Below are positions 59,007-64,000 of a DNA stretch of 64,000 bases, piece by piece. The notes beneath the pieces were generated by a model, which saw only the letters and a program-made list of their open reading frames with translations, had not been told where the DNA came from and did no database searches. The stretch's first letter is position 1. Each line of letters starts with the position of its first letter. The stretch is from the NCBI GenBank assembly GCA_963744305.1, contig CAVUTF010000046.1, positions 186,001 through 250,000 of the forward strand, given 5' to 3'. Origin of the DNA: FEN-1219 sp963744305. Lineage in GTDB: Bacteria > Pseudomonadota > Gammaproteobacteria > Steroidobacterales > Rariloculaceae. The position numbers and the translations under genes are program-made.

Positions 59007-59080
59007 CGAGGCGCCTCCCAAACACCGGGCAGAATACTATCGTCCCTCGTGGTGTCGGTAGCAGAGAGGCTGAAGATGGG

Positions 59081-61612
59081 TCACTCCGCCTTTAGCGTCT
59101 CCAGCGGATCGATCGCCGCCGCGCGACGCGCGGGCAGGTAGCTCGCGAGCGCGACGGCCGCAATGGTAACGCCGAGCGCGCCGATATAGGCCGCGGGGTC
59201 CATCGGGCCGACCCCGAACAACAGCGACGACATCAAACGCGCCAATGCCATGGCCGCGACGAGGCCCACTACAGCGCCCACTCCGCTGAGCGCGAGCCCG
59301 TGCAGTAGGAACATCCTCTCGAGATGCCTCGGGCGCGCGCCGAGCGCCAACCGAATCCCGATCTCCCGCGTCCTCTGCGACACGACGTACGCGATGACGC
59401 CGTAGATCCCGATCACGCCGAGCGCCAGAGCCATGGAACCTGCGATCGCGAGCATCACGAGCGTGAACGACGTGCGTGCGAGCGAGCCGGCGTAAAGGTC
59501 CTGCATCGTGCGCTCTTGGGCGATCGGAATACTCGCCGTTCACCGACCGGACCGCCTGCCGGATCTCTTCCGTGAGGCTGACGGTGCCCGCGCGCTCGCT
59601 ACGGATGACGAAGGTGGCGTTCGGCGTTCCGACACGTGGGGTTATTGAACATGTTTTCCGTGAGCACGGGCCAGTACACCATGCTGGGCGGCGCCTCGTA
59701 CAACCCGCCCTCGTGGATGCTCTGCACCACACCGATCACCTCGCGCCATGGATTCTGACTGAACGCGGCAAACCGAATGCGCTTACCGACCGCATCCGCA
59801 GGCTCCATTGCGAGCTCGCGAGCGAAATCCTCGGAAATGACGGCCACGTGGCCGCCCGTCTCGATGTCGCTCCAAGTCACGCTGCGTCCCGCAATCATTC
59901 GCGTGCCCATGGTTTCGAAATAGCCCGGGCGAGACGAACTTGATGCGGGGTTGCGGTGTCTGTCCTGCGGCCAGCGTTTCCCCATCGACGGCTATGGGGA
60001 TCCCCATCCCCGAAAACTCTATCGGAACGCCACTCGAAAAGCCGACTGAAGCGACGCCCGGAAGCGCCGCGATCCTGTCGAGGATCTCATGCTCCATGCG
60101 GGTCCACTGCTCGGGGTCCGGGAACTCGGCCCTCGGTATCGAAGATCCGCGCCGTTTGAATGGTCGCCGGGTCCGAAAAACCGGGGTCGACGTCGCGCAG
60201 GGCCTGAAACGTTCGAATCATGAGCGCCGCGCTCACGACCAACACGAGCGCGAGCGCCACCTGCACGACGACCAACGCGCTGCGCGTCCTGCTCCGTTCG
60301 CGATTCGCGCTCGAGCCGCGCGCGGCGCCGATCACGGCCATGTCGATGTGCAGTGCGTGCTTGAGCGCCGTGATCGAGCCGAACAGGAGCGTCGACGCGA
60401 GCGAAACGGCCAGGGTGAAGGCGAGCACGGGCGGATAGACGGCGATCTCCTGAAGGCGCGGCAGGTCGGTCGGGCCGATGGCAACGAGAACCTGCAGTCC
60501 GACGTATGCGAGCACCAGGCCGAGCACGCTACCGGCTGCGCCCAGACACAAGCTCTCGACGAGCAACTCTCTCGCGATTCGGGCCGGGACTGCGCCGAGC
60601 GCGGCGCGCACGGCGAACTCCTGCCGCCGCGCGTCCGCCCGCACGAGCATGAGGTTCGCGATGTTGGCGCACGCGATCAGCAGCACCGCACCGATCGCAC
60701 CCATGAGCACCCACAACATGCTCGCCACGCCGCCGACCAGGTCGTCCTGCAACGGGCGAACGACCGGGGTGATTCGCAGGTTCGCGAAGCTGGGCTTTGC
60801 TGGTCCCGGGAAAGGGCGGCCATGCGTCGAGCCAGATCGGCGACATGCGCTCGAGGTCGGCATGCGCCTCGGCCAGCGTAACGCCCGGCTTGAGTCGCGC
60901 GAGCATTTCCCATTGATAGATGCCGTGGGCCTGCCGGGCAGGGTCGAGGCGCACGGCGAGGATCACGTCGGGCTGCGGCGTCACATCGAGGAATCTGAAG
61001 TCGGGCGGCATGATGCCGACCACCTGCGACGGCCCTGTCGAGCGCAGGTGCCGTTGCCGCCCGGCGCATCGATCGAGAGCTCGCGCCCGACCGCCGCTTC
61101 GTCGCCGCCGAATCGCCGTTGCCAGAACGCATGAGAGAGAATGATGGGCTCCGGCCCTTCGGCCGCGGGTCCGTGCTCGGCTTCTGTGAACCAACGTCCG
61201 CGCATCGGCTGCACGCCGAGCGCCTGAAGTGTGCCGTCCGTGACGCGAAGAGCGCGCACCCGCTCCGGCTCACCGCGGACAGTCAGCGTCGCGTCCGCCG
61301 CCTGCCACAGGCCGATGCTGGCGAACGTCCGGTTCTCCTCCCGGTACGTCAGGTACATGTTCGAGCTCGCATCGAAGATCGTCGGTTGATACCTGGGGCG
61401 CGATGCCTGATCCTCACGAGCTCGTCAGCGTTCGGATACGGCAACGGCTTGATCAGCACCGAGTAGACGACGCTGAAGATTGCGGTGGTCGCGCCGATGC
61501 CGAGCGCAAGCGTGAGCACGGCGGCAAACGTGAACGCGGGCCGCCGCGGCAAGCCACGCAACGCATAACGCAGATCACGACCGACGGAATCGAAGAAGCC
61601 AATGATGTTCAT
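59081..61612 (-). CDS. ABC transporter permease with two FtsX domains
   Basis: The protein has about 840 residues. The start is MNIIGFFDSVGRDLRYALRG and the end is LPARRAAAIDPLETLKAE. A MacB-like periplasmic domain and FtsX permease domain come first (GAIGAVLLIACANIANLMLV, RADARRQEFAVRAALGA). A second permease half closes the protein (MALALGVIGIYGVIAYVVSQ, RTREIGIRLALGARPRHLER). This double form resembles the lone permeases common in Acidobacteria genomes. It probably exports or moves lipids or peptides with an ATPase encoded elsewhere; none is adjacent. About seven frame changes break it. The 200 bases upstream hold nothing I can identify. Confidence 0.82.
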
Positions 61613-61814
61613 GCGACGGGGCTCCCGGACGACGCTCTTCAAGACGGCGGCTACAGGCCTCTATAGCGAAATGCATGCCAAGGATCGCGTCGCGAATAAC
61701 TTGTTGATTTAGCTTGTTGGCCGGGAGTCGCGACCAAGAGCAGCGTCCCGGATCCGCACAGAGCGTCTCGCGCGCGGGACGGGCCGACCAATATTTAGCG
61801 CGCCCGCGGCCAAA

Positions 61815-62762
61815 TCACGGCACGGCGTGATCGACGAATTCCTGCGGCGGCGGCCCGCCCCATTGCGAGCTCAAGCCCACCTCGACCGGGTGCAGACGAG
61901 CGCCGTTATGGACGTTGAGCATGTCCGAGTCGGTCCAGTGCTCGTGCACGCGGCGCCACGGATCCTCCCAGTAGTCGAAGATCTGGCTGCCGAGCAGATG
62001 CCGGCCGATGCCCCAAACGTGCCGATACTTCCCGGCGCGCTCGAGATGCTCGTGACCCACCATGAGATCGTCGAAGCTCTGAACTTCGAACGACACATGA
62101 TTGAGTCCCGCGCGCGGCGACTCGAAGCACAAGAACGTATGGTGATCGACAAAGATCTCGCCGCGATCGCAGCGGTTGAAGGACGCGACGATGTTGTCGG
62201 TGGGTCCGGCGTAGACCTCGTCGGAGCACACGAAGCCGAACATCTCGCGGTACCACCGAATCTTGTCTTTCGCGTCCGGCGTCATCAGCACTGCGTGCGC
62301 GATGCGCTTGACTTGCGAGGGCCCGCGCTCGAGGCGCAACAGCTCGCCGGCGCGGCGCGTCTTCTCTGTGCCTACGTTGATCGTGTGCTCACGCACCGGC
62401 AGCGGCGGAAGCGTCTGCAGGTCGCAAATCACCTCCATTCGATACCCGAGCGGATCGGTCACCGCCACGCGCTTGCCGCCGCCCGGCTCGTCGAGCGTCT
62501 CGATGGCACTCGCCCCGGGCACCTTCGCGAACCGTCGGAGGTCGTCCACGCTTTCGACGCGGAACGCGAGACCGAGGAACCTCGAAGGCCCGAGGTGAGT
62601 GACGTGGATGTGGTGCGGGGCATCGGTACCGCGCATGTACAACGCGTCGGGAGTCCGGTCAGCGCGCACCATGCCGAAGTCGGTGAGGAATTCCTCGGCC
62701 TCGTCGAGGCTCGGCGACTGCAGCCGCGCGTACGCTAGATCAGAGACTTTGACGACCGGCAT
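61815..62762 (-). CDS. Extradiol ring-cleavage dioxygenase (VOC family)
   Basis: The frame is intact at 315 residues. Two glyoxalase-like beta-alpha modules: the N-terminal one (VSDLAYARLQSPSLDEAEEF, LGLAFRVESVDDLRRFA) and the catalytic C-terminal one. The likely iron ligands are the His in KRIAHAVLMTPDAKDK, the His in GLNHVSFEVQSFDDLM and a Glu in RRVHEHWTDSDM, as in type I extradiol enzymes. It would open catechol-type rings at the meta position. AAAGGGGGACAG precedes the ATG at 62762. No other meta-pathway gene is adjacent. It is divergent from the lipoprotein gene. Confidence 0.85.
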   Translation of the reverse strand: MPVVKVSDLAYARLQSPSLDEAEEFLTDFGMVRADRTPDALYMRGTDAPHHIHVTHLGPSRFLGLAFRVESVDDLRRFAKVPGASAIETLDEPGGGKRVAVTDPLGYRMEVICDLQTLPPLPVREHTINVGTEKTRRAGELLRLERGPSQVKRIAHAVLMTPDAKDKIRWYREMFGFVCSDEVYAGPTDNIVASFNRCDRGEIFVDHHTFLCFESPRAGLNHVSFEVQSFDDLMVGHEHLERAGKYRHVWGIGRHLLGSQIFDYWEDPWRRVHEHWTDSDMLNVHNGARLHPVEVGLSSQWGGPPPQEFVDHAVP

Positions 62763-62891
62763 CGCTGTCCCCCTTTCTCTCACCATAGCCGCCCTGCGCG
62801 GTGCGGCTCAAGCGCGCTCCGGGGACCCGTTTCTTTCCGCACCCGGGGCGGTATGCTCCGCAGCAGAAGGGGTTCGCAGGGGAGCGACCCG

Positions 62892-63775
62892 ATGCAAGGT
62901 CAGTTGCGAAGCTCGTTCAAGCGAGGGGTCCGCTTGGCCTCGCTCGCGTCAGCCGCGTGCGTCGCGGCCGCTTGCGGCGCGCCCGAAGGCGGCGCGCCGG
63001 CCGGCGATGGGCCCCGGCGGCCGCAAGCTCCCCGATCCCGAGGGGTGCCGACGGCAAGCCGAAGCTCGACGGCATCTGGCAAGCGCTCGCCGACGCGAGC
63101 TGGGACATTCGTCCGCATTCGGCCGGTCATCCGGCTCTGGCACAGCTCGGCGCCGCGGGAGCGATCCCCCCGGGCCTAGGCATCATCGAAGGCGGCGAGA
63201 TCCCCTACCAACCTTGGGCCGCCGACAAGCAGCGCGAGAACTTCGCGAATCGCCTATCGCTCGATCCGGAGGTCAAGTGTTACCTGCCCGGCGTGCCGCG
63301 GGCGACTTACATGCAGCAGCCGTTTCAGATTCTGCAGAACGGCCGACTACGTGATGATCGCCTACCAGTACGCTGGCGCGGTCCGCACGGTGCACATGAA
63401 CGATCCGGGCCCCGCCCCGGCGGAGAGTTGGATGGGCTGGTCCATCGGCCGTTGGGAGGGCGACACGCTCGTCGTCGATGTCACGAGCCAGAACGATCAG
63501 ACTTGGTTCGACCGGGCCGGCAACTTTCACAGCGAGGCGTTGCACGTCGTCGAGCGCTACTCGCTGCTTGACCAAAACCACATGCTCTACGAGGCGACGA
63601 TAGAGGATCCCAAGGTGTTCACGCGACCGTGGAAAATCGCGTTGCCGCTGTATCGGCGCTGGAGCCGAACACGCAGTTGCTGGAATTCAAGTGCGTCGAA
63701 TTCGCCGAAGAGCTGATGTACGGGCACTTGCGCAAGCGGCCGCTCGATAGCCAGCCGCCGCGCGAGTCCGAGTAA
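62892..63775 (+). CDS. Lipoprotein of the unknown secreted family seen at 2195-2944
   Basis: The protein has about 295 residues. The lipobox LASAACVAAAC predicts a lipid anchor. The rest matches the family of the protein at 2195-2944: VKCYLPGVPRATYMQQPFQI, SIGRWEGDTLVVDVTSQND, ALHVVERYSLLDQNHMLYEA and KVFTRPWKIAL. The early segment KPKLDGIWQALADASWDI resembles the LQGTW part of the partial gene at the right edge. The function is unknown. The ATG at 62892 follows GGGGAGCG. Frame changes near 63025, 63345 and 63655 split it. Confidence 0.65.
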
Positions 63776-63807
63776 GGGGGATCCGCCATGCAGCCATGAC
63801 AATCTAA

Positions 63808-64000
63808 ATGTGTCTCGAATTTCGCGGCGATCGCAGGCGCGGTGCTCATCCTCGCGCTACCAAGTTCGTTGGCTCAATCACCGACCGCTGAGAGCTACAA
63901 GCGCCACGCACCGCGGACGGCCAACCCGATCTGCAAGGCACCTGGTCGAACGGCGTGCTGACTCCGCTCGAGCGGCCGGCGGAGCTCGCGGACAAGGAGT
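63808..64000 (+). CDS. Secreted protein of the same family, partial at right edge
   Basis: Only the start is in the window. A signal peptide (AAIAGAVLILALPSSLAQ) is followed by DGQPDLQGTWSNGVLTPLER and PAELADKE, a recurrent opening of this secreted family. The ATG at 63808 needs a one-base correction to enter the signal peptide, and a second correction lies near 63915. It lies 32 bases after the related lipoprotein, so the two are probably one operon. Confidence 0.5.

Noticed and set aside
1..64000. CRISPR arrays, rRNA genes, prophage modules, toxin-antitoxin pairs or attachment sites
   Set aside because: I saw no regularly spaced repeats, no rRNA sequence, no phage structural genes and no integrase beside the single tRNA.

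Overview
The window looks like a high-GC gammaproteobacterium from soil or sediment, possibly close to Steroidobacteraceae; that family-level guess is inference. The best evidence is the block at 36.9-55 kb: cysB, a trifunctional cysG, csrA beside tRNA-Ser(GCU), and the order alaS-recX-recA-...-pncC-...-mutS, which is typical of Gammaproteobacteria. Many genes elsewhere are split by single-base frameshifts although their conserved motifs continue in the next frame. I read these as consensus errors of a long-read assembly. Broken genes are therefore given once, over their full reconstructed span.

Layout. 1-8 kb: two membrane winged-helix regulators of the CadC/TolB type, a DUF6152 pair and a DUF5916 protein. 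8-23.7 kb: mixed accessory genes, including a vanadium-haloperoxidase-like enzyme, a tannase/feruloyl esterase, two MFS transporters, a GST, uppP, an alpha/beta hydrolase, paiB, DUF945, DUF6491 and a sugar-kinase-like phosphotransferase. 23.9-25.2 kb: a DUF222/HNH (13E12-type) nuclease gene. 25.3-36.8 kb: a compact heme operon hemA-C-D-B-L, a histidine kinase and response regulator, hemE, hemQ and hemH, followed by a flavin amine oxidase. 36.9-42.7 kb: sulfur assimilation (cysH, cysB, cysG, cysK) plus an orphan PAS histidine kinase. 42.7-55 kb: the tRNA/csrA/alaS/recX/recA/pncC/mutS core with a few inserted genes. 55.2-57.6 kb: an intact IS1595-family element, with 24-bp ends and an 8-bp target duplication, inserted in the promoter of a second DUF222/HNH gene. 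57.6-64 kb: a TPR protein, a double-FtsX permease, an extradiol dioxygenase, and two more members of the secreted family seen at 2.2-2.9 kb.

The heme operon is the most unusual part. It carries HemQ (coproheme decarboxylase) between hemE and the ferrochelatase and has no hemF, hemN or recognisable hemG. This is the layout of the coproporphyrin-dependent branch, which is not expected in Gammaproteobacteria. The genes overlap by ATGA or GTGA almost throughout and enclose a two-component system. The same block has the highest frameshift density and, by eye, the highest third-position GC, so transfer from another phylum or a chimeric assembly must both be considered.

The second notable system is the pair of DUF222/HNH genes. 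Both contain 14-bp palindromes whose central dinucleotide differs between the genes, and they share a conserved leader with a TATAAT box. The insertion sequence landed exactly on that box in the second copy.
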